A DNA stretch of 64,000 bases from Arachis hypogaea (Eukaryota > Streptophyta > Magnoliopsida > Fabales > Fabaceae), in assembly GCF_003086295.3 (NCBI RefSeq), contig NC_092038.1, forward strand, positions 134,224,737 to 134,288,736, in the 5' to 3' direction. Below are positions 23,401 through 34,419 of the stretch, piece after piece. Below the pieces are notes generated by a model. That model worked only from the letters and a program-made list of their open reading frames with translations, was not told the origin of the DNA and ran no database searches. Each line of letters begins with the position of its first letter. The stretch's first letter is position 1. The translations under genes were made by a program, and so were the position numbers.

Positions 23401-25746
23401 AATGCAGTGAAGGAAAGATAAAAAAGAAACTAATTATCACATACCTCTCACGTATCTCTGAATTAACTGTGTGGGGATTTTATAATCTACAATTGTTGGT
23501 ATTTTACTGGAATACTTGACTTCGTCTTCTTCATCAGACTCTGAAGGATCAATGCTTTCAATTGTTGATACTGGTTTTCTTGTTTTACCCTCAAGACCAA
23601 TCATCACTGGATTGTGTAAACTTATTTTAGCAAGATGGTTCACTTTCTCATTTAAGGTGGCAGAAAAAAGCAAATTCTGCCTTTGAAATTCAGAGTTTCT
23701 TGGAACTGTACTCTCCTTGTTATCATTTGCTGCTTTCCTTGAACCCAAAAGATGTAGTATTTCCTGTATATCTTGTCCAAATCCTAATTCCAAAATCCTG
23801 CAGAAAACCATACATCCAGCTAACCCTTTTAAAAAAAATACTTGGCAAAAAAAAAAAAACACTATATGCAGAATCATTATCACACTTCCTATGCCAACAC
23901 ATGATAATTTCTATAGCATCAATAGAAGCAAGCCATACCTATCAGCTTCATCAAAAATTATCCAGCGCAATTTTGTGTACAAGAATGATGATGTATTCTT
24001 CAAATGATCTAAAAGGCGCCCAGGTGTTGCTATAAGAATTGATATGCCTATAATAATAACCACAGGTTACAAATTTGACCAGGTACAGTGAATGTCCAAC
24101 CTTGTTCCTCTAACAAGCTAAAGCATATTTTATTTCATAATGTTGTTGCTATCAGTTTGATAATTCCATCGCATGAACAAAAGAAAAAAATTAAAAAGGG
24201 ACAAAACCTTAAATATGAAAAGATAATAGGAATGCTGTTCTTTTTTTCCCTATTAAAAATGTTATTGATAAATATACTTGATTTCTACCTTTGCGTAGCC
24301 TAGCTTTCTCCTTTGATCTATTTTCACCACCCATAACATACCCGGGAACAATCCAATGGAATCGATGCAATAGCTTTTGAAGAATTTCATAAACCTGCAA
24401 ACATAGCTCACGCGTCGGTACAAGAACCAACGCTATTTCCAACAAATCAATTAAATCTGTAACTGATTCAGACTAAATTAAAGAAAGAAATGCAATATTA
24501 ATTTGTGTTACAAAAAGGGGAAAACAAACGGTCAGTACAATATTCCCATAAAAAAAATTAACACAACTTTTAGATGATGCATTATCATTAAACTTCACAT
24601 ATGTGCTCCTCAATAGTAGTAACAAACAACACATTATTGGTGAGGAAAAGGCAGGGGGGGAGGGGGGGCAAAAACTCTATATTCAGTGAAGTATCAAAAA
24701 CTTACGAGCAAGATATATATCACGAAGAATATCATTGAGACAGATAGAAGAATATTTACAAGATGGAGCGTAAGAGATCCTCCATATAAGAGCAAAAACA
24801 ATCCAAAGGAGAGCTATCGATGTAGTGTAGCTTTAAAATCTCTCAACATGTCTGGGAGGAAAAGACTTATATTATGAGCTTTATACAAAATAGATGCTAG
24901 AAGGTCTAATCTTATCCCATAAAACTTGCTTGTCGAGAAACTTTCTATGTTCACCTTTTCTCATTTGAAAGCATTATTTCAAGCTATAGCAGTATACTCA
25001 AATCCAGGGCAATATGACATGATACACAGTAACAAGCATGCATAATTGTTATCTGTCTGTGACAAATAAATGGAGAGAAATTGAACAAATAGGTATCAAA
25101 AAAAGACTTACCAAATGTTCCATCAGAGCGTTGTATGCAAGTATCATAATTCTGCAAGTGATGAATAAGTGGAGCTAAGTAGGCAACTGTCTTCCCTGTG
25201 CCTGTGGCAGCATTAATAAGTCTAAAATTTTATCATTAAGGAACCCAGAAATAAGAAGATATAGCATGTGCTAAAGAAAAGAAGATGAAGGAAGATTTCT
25301 AAATCCAGAGAGAAGGAAAAAAGGATACGCATGACGGCCAGCGAGAATAACAGGAATGGCTTGAGCTTGCACCAGAGTTGGAACCTCGAATCCCAATTTT
25401 TCTATCAACAAAAAACATATAAACTCTTTTCCCATTTGGAACAAAAAAAAGGGAAAATTGTAGGTTACTCTTAAGCTCAATTCTAACCAGGCATGCTTCT
25501 GTGACGCTAGGAATGAAAATTTATGAAAGAAATAAAAATCAAAGAAAGCGGGAGAGCAAGAGTGGAAATACCACGCAGTTCATCGCATAAGGAAGGGCGA
25601 AGGCCAAGGCTAGAGAAGGAGCAAGAAGCAAAAACGCTGTCATTTTCTATGGTTGCATTGCTGGCAGCACTGCCAACATCTTTCTTCTCATTCTTCTTAT
25701 TTTCCATCACTTTTTTGCTGTCTTTTTCACTCTTCTTCATCCCCAT
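20467..25746 (-). CDS. RH17: DEAD-box ATP-dependent RNA helicase 17 (DBP7/DDX31-like), intact copy, 10 exons, 612 aa
   Basis: Exons on the minus strand: 25746-25572, 25401-25329, 25221-25112, 24432-24289, 24047-23939, 23797-23445, 23341-23268, 22887-22583, 22006-21760 and 20715-20467. All introns are GT-AG, and the join gives 612 codons plus TAG. Motifs in order: Q-motif region [15 protein letters not shown] (61-75), Walker A AATGTGKT (87-94), PTREL (125-129), TPGR (175-178), DEAD (200-203), SAT (249-251), FFST (350-353), ARGLD (422-426), HRVGRTAR (447-454). The lysine/arginine-rich tail ([18 protein letters not shown]) fits nucleolar localisation. The yeast relative Dbp7 and human DDX31 act in large-subunit ribosome assembly, so rRNA processing is the likely role. 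Start: the ATG at 25746, with a second ATG two codons on. The stop is TAG where the other copies have TAA, because a MITE entered the stop codon. Length is near that of known RH17 proteins. Confidence 0.92.
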
Positions 25747-25849
25747 TTCTTTTCTTTCAAATTCTCAACTCTATAGCACCATTACACCAAGAGTTTAACA
25801 AAAATTAGAGATGGCAGATATTGCAATAGATTATTTGACTTTAACAACA

Positions 25850-25857
25850 ACAACAAC

Positions 25858-25926
<69 letters not shown>
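25850..25926. repeat. (AAC)n-(AAT)n microsatellite upstream of RH17 copy 1
   Basis: Four or five AAC units lead into more than 20 AAT units, about 100 bp upstream of the RH17 start codon. In copies 2 and 3 the corresponding place holds much longer mixed AAC/AAT arrays. Two transposons (25927-28334 and 28357-29532) have entered this array in copy 1, and its remaining units reappear at 28335-28356 and 29533-29550. Confidence 0.9.
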
Positions 25927-28334
25927 TGTAACGTCCCGTCCAGCAAAATACCTTGCTTAAGTCAAGGTATTTCTGCTAGAAAGAACATTACATAACCTTT
26001 TCTAGTATTAACTACTTAATTATGGAGCCTTTGTATCGAGTTCGCGTTTCAGTTTTAAGAAAATGCCAAAAAATTTTGTTTTTATTCATTAAAGTCATGT
26101 TTCAAAGATTTCCAACAAATAATAATCACATAAATATTATTAATAATAGTTCTTATACAGAAGAAACCAAATGAAACTCAAATACAATATACCAAACCTA
26201 CCCCTCTATGTAAAATAAAATCTCAAGGGACAAGCGAAGGGACTCTATGAAAGTAATTAAAACCATAAAGAAAACCCACAAATCACTCGCAGCTTCATAT
26301 TGCGTCTTCAACATTTTAAGATTCAATCCTTCAAATATTCTCTAAACTCAATTCCAATCAATCACCAAGTCCACCACCATTACAATAAAGAAATAACCAG
26401 CTCAACAGTAACAAATTCAATATAATCCATCAAACCCAGAGTTCTCAGCAATCACTCATCAACAATTCACAATTCACACAATCAATCAACTTCACAAAAT
26501 CCACAAATTCAATCAATCCCCAGCCACAATTCAACATCCATATAGCCAATCAACTAATCACAACAATTAAAACTATTTGCAATTACTCAATAAACTTTAT
26601 GGGCATTCTTAAATTAAAATCGTTTAAGTTAAACCCCCTACCTCGATTAGCTGAACTCACACGAATTAACCACGATAAGCCCGCTAATTTTGAATTCACA
26701 GCATCATAGACAATTTCAACGTAATCCCGCAGCAACAACATTCAGTAGTTCTAACTAAGGGCAGCGGCACCGAGCAATGACAATAATGACTCTGGTAAAT
26801 TAAACGGATCAACACTAACTGCCTAAATAAAATGGCACAGAGAAGAATCAAGGCGGTCTTACCCATGAACTTACCAAAATGAAAAGTGGTGGCTACAACG
26901 TCTCTCACTACAATCAATCAGCAGCAAGGACACAACCTGGTTCATCACCAACAACGACAGTAACCGCGAGCTCCGGAACACCGATAGTAACAGCAGCAGC
27001 AGCGGAGGTCTCTATCGCCACCTTCTTCCTTTCCTTGCTCGGATTCCTCCCTGCGACGAACCCAACAGCAGCAGCAACGTGCCCTAGGAACAGCAGTGGT
27101 AACAACCCCCTTCGGCTTCAGGCTCCACAGCGGTTTGGCTTTGCGAGCGGCGGCTTCGATTAACGGCAGTGGTGGCGTCTTGCGTGACGACGACAAGGCT
27201 CGACGGTGGCAGCGATGGTGCGGGAAGACAGCACGTTCAACTTGCGCGAGCTCCCTAGCGACGTCTCTGGCAGTGATGAGGACGAACAACGGCGACGCGG
27301 TTGGCGGGTTCGACGGTGACAACCTGGGTCCCTCGCTCTCCTCTTCTCCCTCGTTCCTCTCCTTTCTTCCCCTGTCTTCTTCGCTCTTTTCCCTTCCGTT
27401 TCTGAACGTGGTGCGCGTTGTGTTTTAATTGAAATCAAATTGGGAATTAGGGTTTTATTTGGGGATTTAGGGTTAGGGTAAAATATTTATGAATAATATA
27501 ACAATTTTATAAAATATTTATAATAGAATAATAATTTAGAATTCAAATATATTACTATAAAGATTATTTTTAAAATGTATAAGATTTTATCTATCAATCT
27601 ATTAACGAGCTCAAATAATTATTTTTAATTTAAATTATAAAGTAAACATATTAATCACATTTTATAAAATACGGTTAAACTTGAAATATCAATTACCTCA
27701 ATTAAATTATATGACCTTCCATTATTTTTCTATTATCGAGACTTTAATTTTAATTTATATAAAATAATTTATTATAATAAAAGTTTTACATAAAAATTAA
27801 TTAACTTAAACTCTAAGTATTTATAAAAAACAATGTAATCATTTCTAATAAATTAATTTCTAAGAACTCAAACTAATAAAATAAACTATAATTTATTTAT
27901 AATAGAAATTTCTTAAATAAAATTATATAATACTTCCATTACTAAATTTTAATTTCGAATTATACGAAATATCAATTATAAAATTACACAATAGTATTAA
28001 TTAACTTAACTCCAAATGTTAATAAAACTAATTTGATTACTCTTACTAGATTAGTTTACAAAATAAGGAGTTCAAATTAATAATAAGTCATAGCTTATTC
28101 GTAATAGAAATCACTTAAATTAAACTATACAATTCTTTCTTATTTTTTTTAATTACTAAAATTATGCAAAATATTCTATTATAATAAAATTACCTAAAAA
28201 TATTAATTGGTTTAGAATGAATTTATCTCTGAATCTATTTAATTATTTCTAATAGAATAATATAAAGTTTAAATATAATAAGATAATATTACAATTTATT
28301 CATATTTAGATTTTAAAAAATGTGGGATGTTACA
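25927..28334 (-). mobile_element. Solo LTR (2.4 kb), minus orientation, inserted in the RH17 upstream microsatellite
   Basis: The ends are TGTAACGTCCCG and GTGGGATGTTACA, flanked by ATAAT on both sides (25922-25926 and 28335-28339), which is uninformative because it lies in an AAT array. Read on the minus strand it opens TGTAACATCCCAC and shares internal stretches such as TATTGTATTTGAGTTT and the following TTATT-rich part with the solo LTR at 15207-17476, so it is a related family in reverse. Segment copies 2 and 3 lack it. The GC-richer part (26880-27430) gives overlapping alanine- and arginine-rich ORFs on both strands, which I treat as LTR sequence and not as genes. Confidence 0.75.
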
Positions 28335-28356
28335 ATAATAATAATAATAATAATAA

Positions 28357-29532
28357 GGGTTAAGTATTGAAATCGTCCTTAAGGTCTGGGGTGAAAATCA
28401 AAATCGTTCCCAACCTTTTTTTGTTATTAAAATCATCCTCAACGTTACAAAACGTTATAAAATCGTCATTTTTCCACTTCAATTTTATTTTTTTTACCAT
28501 ATTACCCTTCATTATTAATAAAAATAATTAAAAATAATATTAAAAAATTAAAACAAACTCCGCCCCCTCCCTTTCCCTCCCATCCCGTAACTCCCTCACC
28601 CCACTCCCTCACTCACCCTCCCGTAACTCCCTCAGCCCACTCCCTCACCCCCCCCACCCCCCACCCCTCACCCCTCACCCCTCACCCCTCACCCAATCTC
28701 CTTCCACTTCCTTCCTCTCCCTTTTCTCACCATTCATTACTCATAACAAAACAAATTAACAGCAACATTCACAAAACAAAATAAATCAACAAAAAAATCA
28801 GAAGCAGAAGAAGCATAACAATTTCAATAATCACATCAATTTCAATAAACAATAATTCAATAATCATCAACTACAATTTCAGTTTTCAGATCCAAAAGTT
28901 CAATAATCATCACGTTATAATTTCAGAAGCAGAAGTTCAAGCAGAGCAGAAGAAGAAGTAGAGGCAGTCACAAAACTCCTCACCGTAACCCCCCACTCTT
29001 CACCCCCTCACCTCCTTCTTCATCACCACTAACCCAGTAACCCCCAATTCCCTTCTGCATCAGCAAAATAAATAAAAAATTCAGCAACAACATCAATCAC
29101 AGAATAATCACAAAATTAGCAACAATCCATCATCAATCATGTATATGTTCTTCAAAAATAAAAAAAAATAAAAAAGAAAAATAGGAAGAACGAAGGGGCG
29201 GCGCGCGGGTTGGACGCAGGGGCGGCGCGCGGGTTACGCAGGGGTGAGGGAGTGGGGTGAGGGGTGAGGGAGTGGGAACTGATGAAGATGGAATTGGGGG
29301 TGGGTTTGGGGGTGGAGGGAGTGACGAAAGGATGCTGGGTGTGGGTGGGGTGGGGTTTTATTTTTTTTAATATTATTTTTATTAATAGTTAAGGGTAATT
29401 TGGTCCAAAAAAATAGAAAATGACGATTTTATAACGTTTTGTAACGTTGAGGATGATTTTAATAACAAAAAAAGGTCGGAGACGATTTTGATTTTCACCC
29501 CAGGCCTTAGGGACGATTTCAGTACTTAACCC
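28357..29532. mobile_element. Mutator-like non-autonomous element with about 180-bp inverted ends
   Basis: The left arm begins GGGTTAAGTATTGAAATCG and the right arm ends CGATTTCAGTACTTAACCC. The two arms match as inverted repeats to about 28550 and from about 29353. The flanks are TAATAATAA on each side (28348-28356, 29533-29541), consistent with a 9-bp duplication but inside a triplet array. The interior is C-rich (CTCCCTCACCCC repeats, 28560-28690) on one side and G-rich on the other (29190-29350), so the pairing partly extends inward. A short CTCACCC tandem lies at 28655-28693. No transposase. Confidence 0.75.
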
Positions 29533-29539
29533 TAATAAT

Positions 29540-30300
29540 AATAATAATAAGGATTCCTACCGTTATCATTGTTCAGAATCCAATAATAACTAAAAAATAA
29601 CACACTCCCCTCGTAGATTCTTTAATTGTGCTGCAGGAGTTGTGCATTATTGACTAGAGAATAGTAAATGAACAAACAATATTTGATTCAAGAGCCACAC
29701 CATCATCAAAACTAGAATGACTCAATAAGCAATTCTACAAACTCTAAAACCCTAAACCGTTATCCAATGCCATACCAACTCAGATGACAAAACAGCATAA
29801 AACTTGGTACAGACCTAATACAACTCGTGAATTTATTCTCAATTATAGTTTACAATTGAAGCTGCAACAAACACAAGTATTAGTATAATTTTCTGATTAT
29901 GCCTCATTGATTATCATATTGACAGTTCCATTTCTTTTAATTGTAAAAAAAAATCTTTTATTTTAATAAAAATATATTATATATATTAGCCATATGACAA
30001 AGACAAACATCAATAACAAACTCTCTGTTTTTCTTTTTTTTTTGGTTGAAAAACGAACATAAAAAAGACTTCGATGCTCAATCACAAAAGGTACTGCATG
30101 AAACATATTGGCAAAAGAGAATTTAACACAAAGATCAATTACTACTGTAGATATTGATTAAAGAAGAATAAGCTAATAACATTAACTGCTATGGTACCAT
30201 AAGTAAGAATGTAATGTAATAGCCAATTCAAGAGAACCATGAAATCATAAATCACAAGCAAATAGCACCATAAAGAGTACAAATATAAAAGATCACAAAA
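29540..30300. other. Upstream part of segment copy 1, no gene recognised
   Basis: Unique sequence shared with copies 2 (51290-52060) and 3 (56740-57490). It starts with a GGATTCCTA...CAAGAGCCAC block (29551-29700) that occurs twice in copies 2 and 3 but once here. No protein-family signal. If the candidate exon at 30310-30500 is real, this would be intron. Confidence 0.45.
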
Positions 30301-30309
30301 CTTGCCTCT

Positions 30310-30510
30310 TGGGAGAAGTCACGCACGAAAGAAGGGGCGGTTAATGCACCGAAGCATTGGTGCATTCACTAGCGGCAACGACGGCGGGGGAGCACTGACG
30401 CGGCGGCAGTTTGGTTGGCTTCACCGTTTCACAGCTCGAAACACTCAACTGGTCTCTCTCCTCAATTGCAGTTCACGTTAGGAGAAAGGCGTGATAAAGA
30501 AATAGGGTTA
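30310..30510 (-). other. Candidate promoter and first exon shared by all three segment copies
   Basis: On the minus strand a TATA-like CTATATAACCC (30505-30515) precedes a GC-richer stretch containing a short open frame, MHQCFGALTAPSFVRDFSQE, which ends at a donor-like site. In copies 2 and 3 the site is a perfect GTAAGT (52057-52062; about 57488-57494); in copy 1 it reads GCAAGT, the GC-type donor consensus. It could be a 5' exon of RH17 upstream of the coding start, or the remnant of another gene. I do not recognise the peptide. Confidence 0.3.
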
Positions 30511-30822
30511 TATAGCGAAAAGAGCAACTCTGTAATATTAGAGTTTAGAGAGAGATGTTTTGACATTTCAAAACATAAAAGCAAAATTCTAAACACAAAA
30601 GGATAGAGAAATTTTCACATGTTCCAGCTACTTTATTAGAGTAACAATATACCATATACAGACGGTTGCCAATAAAAGTATTGTTGTTTAGTGTGCTGTG
30701 TAATACTCTAAAGGTCCATGAAAGAAGAATTAAACGACGGTAAAGACAGTGCAAAAAGACTGGCTATGTAGCGATGTGATAACTCATAAGTGTAATTGTA
30801 ATCAAGTTATTTTAGAATAGAC

Positions 30823-31540
30823 TCTAAACAGTTTGGAGCCAATGGATTGTTTTGATACATGCTAACATATAGTTAGAATAATTATGTTAGGTGTATGAAT
30901 AAAGGAGCAACATCCATATCAGGTCACGCAACACAAAATTATGACGGAATAGAAAATACAAGTATTTTAATTGAAAAAAATTAATTATAGAAATAGAATA
31001 CGCAGAGAATGACCCGTTACATTAAGGATTCCTTAAAAAGAAGCGAGAGAATTAGAATTATAAATATTGATTTGGAAGGCTATGAGTAGGGCATAATGTG
31101 ATATTTTTCTTTTCTTTGATAATTCTGTTATGCTTTTCTCCTTTCAATTTTTTATTCTCCTTCTTAATTTTTTTTCTTCTTTTTCTTTTTAGGTGTCCAA
31201 AATTCACAATTAACCCTATAGTTTGACTTCATAACTATCCTCTTAATTCTGCAATTGCTGTCAATATAATTTTCTTGTTTTGTTTTCTTCCTCCATTTAC
31301 TTTAAAGTTATATGTTACTGTTACATTGATTGGGAATTGTTAAATATTTATTATACCACATTACCATTACACATCAATATATACGTATATTTCATCTTCT
31401 TTACAAATTAAGGCATCAGATAAATAATTCTCTTTATCTCATGTCTGAATTTGTTGGACTTTAGGTTTTATGATGTAATGAATTTTTTATTTTTACTTCA
31501 CCATCAAGTATAGTCTTAAATTGTTTATTGGTTCGTTGAG
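30823..31540. other. Sequence just right of segment copy 1, no gene seen
   Basis: AT-rich sequence without coding features or clear transposon ends. The similarity shared with copies 2 and 3 stops at about 30822. Confidence 0.4.
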
Positions 31541-32713
31541 TCGGTTAGCTATGGGGTGTAACGAGGTGGATCAAGAGCTGAGTATGGGTTCTGAGGTGGG
31601 GAGTTGCGCTAGTGAGTAGTCGGTCAGTCGGCGGGTGAAGTCACCTGCAAGGACACTCTGATGCTTAAGTTAGTGTTCGTACGATGAGGCAGCTAGGTTA
31701 ACGTAATGGTGACGTACTTGGGGAGAGTAAGAACCAGAATCGAACTAAGTGTGTAGATAAAATAAAATAACAATTTAATTGTTCGGAATAACTTCAAAAA
31801 ATTAGACATCTTAACTTAAAGATTTAAAAGTAAAATTTGAATTCAGTAGATTTTTCTGAGTGGAAAAATGTATCTTTTTGCGAAAATTTTTCGTAAAAAT
31901 GCGTACTATTACGTATGCCGGTAGTACCGGCTCTAGTATATCCGGTACCACGTATAAGAAAAAAGAATATTTTAAAAATTGAATTTACTAATTTAGAAAG
32001 ACAAAAATAATTTAGAATTGAAAACAGGACGCTAATCTTAAAGGTTTTGACCCAAAGTTGGGCCAAACAAACATAAAACGTAAAGCGGTTGGACCAGGCC
32101 CAAATTGTGCCCAAGTCCAACATATATAAGTACAACTAATGAGCATTTCAACTCATTTTTACCCTAACATAAAGAAAGGGGCGGGAGGTGAGAGAAGAGG
32201 GAAGAAGAAACATTATTCACCTTCTCCTTGTTCTCGCCATATCTTGAGCTATAGTGCTCAGATTTGTGTACCGTTTGCGGCCACGCAAAACTCTCGTCGA
32301 GCTCTTCGTTTCAACCTAAACAAGGTGGTAATATTTTCGAAATCCATGCTCCAGTTTCTATCCCTAACAGTTTCACATTTTTGGGTTTTGTTTTTGTGGT
32401 TTTGGTTATTTAGGGGTGATCTAGCATTAGAATATTGTTGGGTTTTGCCCCTAATATCGTTGGGTAGGGTAAGTCTCTTCAAAACCCTTGTGTACTTTGA
32501 TATTATTACCTTGTGTATCCTGGAGCTATTTACAAGGTTTTATTGTATATTATGTGTTGTTCCTCTCGTGCCAACGCGTTTGGTTATCGTGTCTGAACGC
32601 TTCGTGCTTTGTAATTCTGCTTTATGCGACTTTGAGCTTTTATTCTTTCATCAGGCTTCTAGTACTATTACTTCTTTTCTAGGTCATTTTTTCTTTCGTG
32701 CTATTTAGGATAT
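31541..32713 (+). other. Probable fragment of an older LTR retroelement, cut by the Athila insertion
   Basis: The stretch 31550-31740 (GGCGGGTGAAGTCACCTGC, GGACACTCTGATGCTTAAG) reads like the repetitive end of a legume LTR. A TATA-like CATATATAAG at 32120, followed by a leader-like segment, looks like an LTR promoter region. It stops abruptly at the Athila LTR start (32714). I could not pair it with a second LTR. ORFs here (for example 32139-32708) lack family features. Confidence 0.35.
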
Positions 32714-34299
32714 TGATGAATCCATATTTTCCGATAATTTTTTGTTAGAATTGAGAGGATTTCATCATATAAACCTACACTTATTCCATTAAATAGCATG
32801 CTTTTGAGCTTTCCTCCTAAATTGTGCTTGATTATAAAAACATTCTCTTTTGTGCCTAATTAATTTATTTTATTCCAATTGCTTTCTATTCAATACCTTG
32901 ATGTTGTTTGTGAGTGATTTCAGATGTATAACATAGGAATGGTTTGGTGAGGATGGAAGAAGAGCATGCAAGGAGGAGGAAGCATGAAGAAACAAAGGAG
33001 AAGAGCAAAGCGTTGTGTGCGTGCGCACAACACCTTGTGCGTACGCATAGGCAGCAGAGCAGCGCAAAGTGTGCGTGCGCACAATCCCTTGTGCATACGC
33101 ACAGGTGCCCACACATGCCTTCATTAAAAATGCATGTGACTCGCGTTTTAAGGGGCTTGGAGGCCCAATTCTGATGCTAAGAGCTCCTATTGGAGGGGGC
33201 AAACATTAAAGAGGCATAGCATATCATTAGGGTAGTTTTTAGAATAGTAGTAGGAGGCTTTAGTTTAATTTTCTCTAAGTTTTCTCTCATCACTATTAGG
33301 GTTTATATTAGGGTTTTACATTTTAAGTGCCATTTCTATTTTTTATCTTGGTTTGTGCTAGCCTCCATTGTAAGTATCTCTTAATTACTACTCTTTATAG
33401 TTACAATTTTGATACTCTTTCTTGTAATTAAAGTCATAGTGTTAATATATATAATTTTTGCAATTTTGCTTTCTTATTGATGATTTTGATGATTGATGAT
33501 TGTTATATGCTTGGTTGAGTTGTTATTGTTGCTTTTGATCATTTGTTGCTTATAGTTTCAAGCATTTTCTCAATTTTGTCACGATTTATGTTTTTGCCCA
33601 CCAAGTATTTGTGGAAATGTCAATTTTGGTTATGGGCCTAATTTCCACCTCTTAGACTTGGGAAACATGAGCAATTGGGATGCTAGAGTTGGAATGTCCA
33701 ACATTTAGTGATAATTCTTGGATTGTTAATTGTTCTTGTTTTCACTAACGTTAATTTGTTTCTAAGGTAATTAACAAGTGAGTTAGGATTTGTGGATTAG
33801 GAACAACTATGCTCACTTAACCTACTCTCTGATGTGAGGGTTAACTAAGTGAGATTAATCTATTACAATTGTCATAGTTGTGGTTCCAACAAGGAAAGGA
33901 TTCCCTAGCTCATCCCAAGCCAAGATTCCACTTATGTTTTGAATCACACACACACATACATACATCAATCACTTTTATAGCTTACTTGTTCATATTACAT
34001 AGCTAGTTCTTTAATTCTTTTATTAGTTCATTATTTGCAATTTTGAATGTTCTTTTATTCCTTTAATTGTTTATCTCTTCATTGAAATCTTGTTGCCTTC
34101 ACAACCGAAATTGCGCACTCATTGATCACTAGTCCTTGGGAGACGATCCGGGAATTAAAACTCTCGGTTTATATTTGTTTTGAAGAGTGACAACCTTTGT
34201 ACTTCCAAACTTTGGGGGAAGATTTTTGTTGGTTGAGAACTATGCTATCAACGTAATTATTTTTGTAAGAATTCTTAACCGACGATCATCCTCCTACCA
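32714..34299 (+). mobile_element. 5' LTR of an Athila-type Ty3/gypsy element
   Basis: It begins TGATGAATCCATATTTTCC and ends at CTCCTACCA, six bases before a canonical primer-binding site, so the right border is well supported. The left border rests on the TG start and my recognition of the family. A cluster of GTGCGTGCGCAC-type palindromes lies at 33010-33105. No matching 3' LTR is found to the right of pol. Confidence 0.7.
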
Positions 34300-34305
34300 A
34301 GTTTT

Positions 34306-34324
34306 TGGCGTTGTTGCCAGGGAT
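34306..34324 (+). other. Primer-binding site of the Athila-type element
   Basis: TGGCGTTGTTGCCAGGGAT closely resembles the Athila primer-binding site (TGGCGCCGTTGCCGGGGAT), which pairs with the 3' end of a plant tRNA, usually given as tRNA-Asp. Two internal C to T or G to A changes suggest age. Confidence 0.75.
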
Positions 34325-34419
34325 ACTAAGTGCAATGAGTGCTATAGTTTTGGTTGTTGTGAATATGTGAATAGTGTGAATACTTGATTTTTGTTTGTTA
34401 CTTGACCTAATTGGTAGAT

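Larger units (their letters stand above)
18117..30822. repeat. Triplicated segment, copy 1 (carries the intact RH17 gene)
   Basis: Sequence from ACCTGTCAACTAAAAATA to TTATTTTAG is nearly identical, apart from indels, to 43885-52568 (copy 2), and its portion from 19261 is again repeated in copy 3 (52571 onward). Copy 1 is about 12.7 kb because of three insertions not present in the others (19486-20467, 25927-28334, 28357-29532). Removing these leaves about 8.1 kb against 8.7 kb in copy 2. Copy 1 also lacks about 105 bp found in copies 2 and 3 near 19345. The unit contains the RH17 gene, a triplet microsatellite and a candidate upstream exon. Confidence 0.9.

Noticed and set aside
26879..27438. 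Several 90-125 aa Ala/Arg/Ser-rich ORFs
   Set aside because: They overlap on both strands within a solo LTR and show no domain or conserved family.
32139..32708. 189-aa ORF rich in Phe, Leu and Ser
   Set aside because: Lies in leader-like LTR sequence and has no recognisable domain; the hydrophobic content follows from T-rich DNA.
33010..33105. CRISPR-like array of short repeats
   Set aside because: Only a few imperfect palindromes without regular spacers, inside a plant LTR; CRISPR arrays are not expected in plant nuclear DNA.
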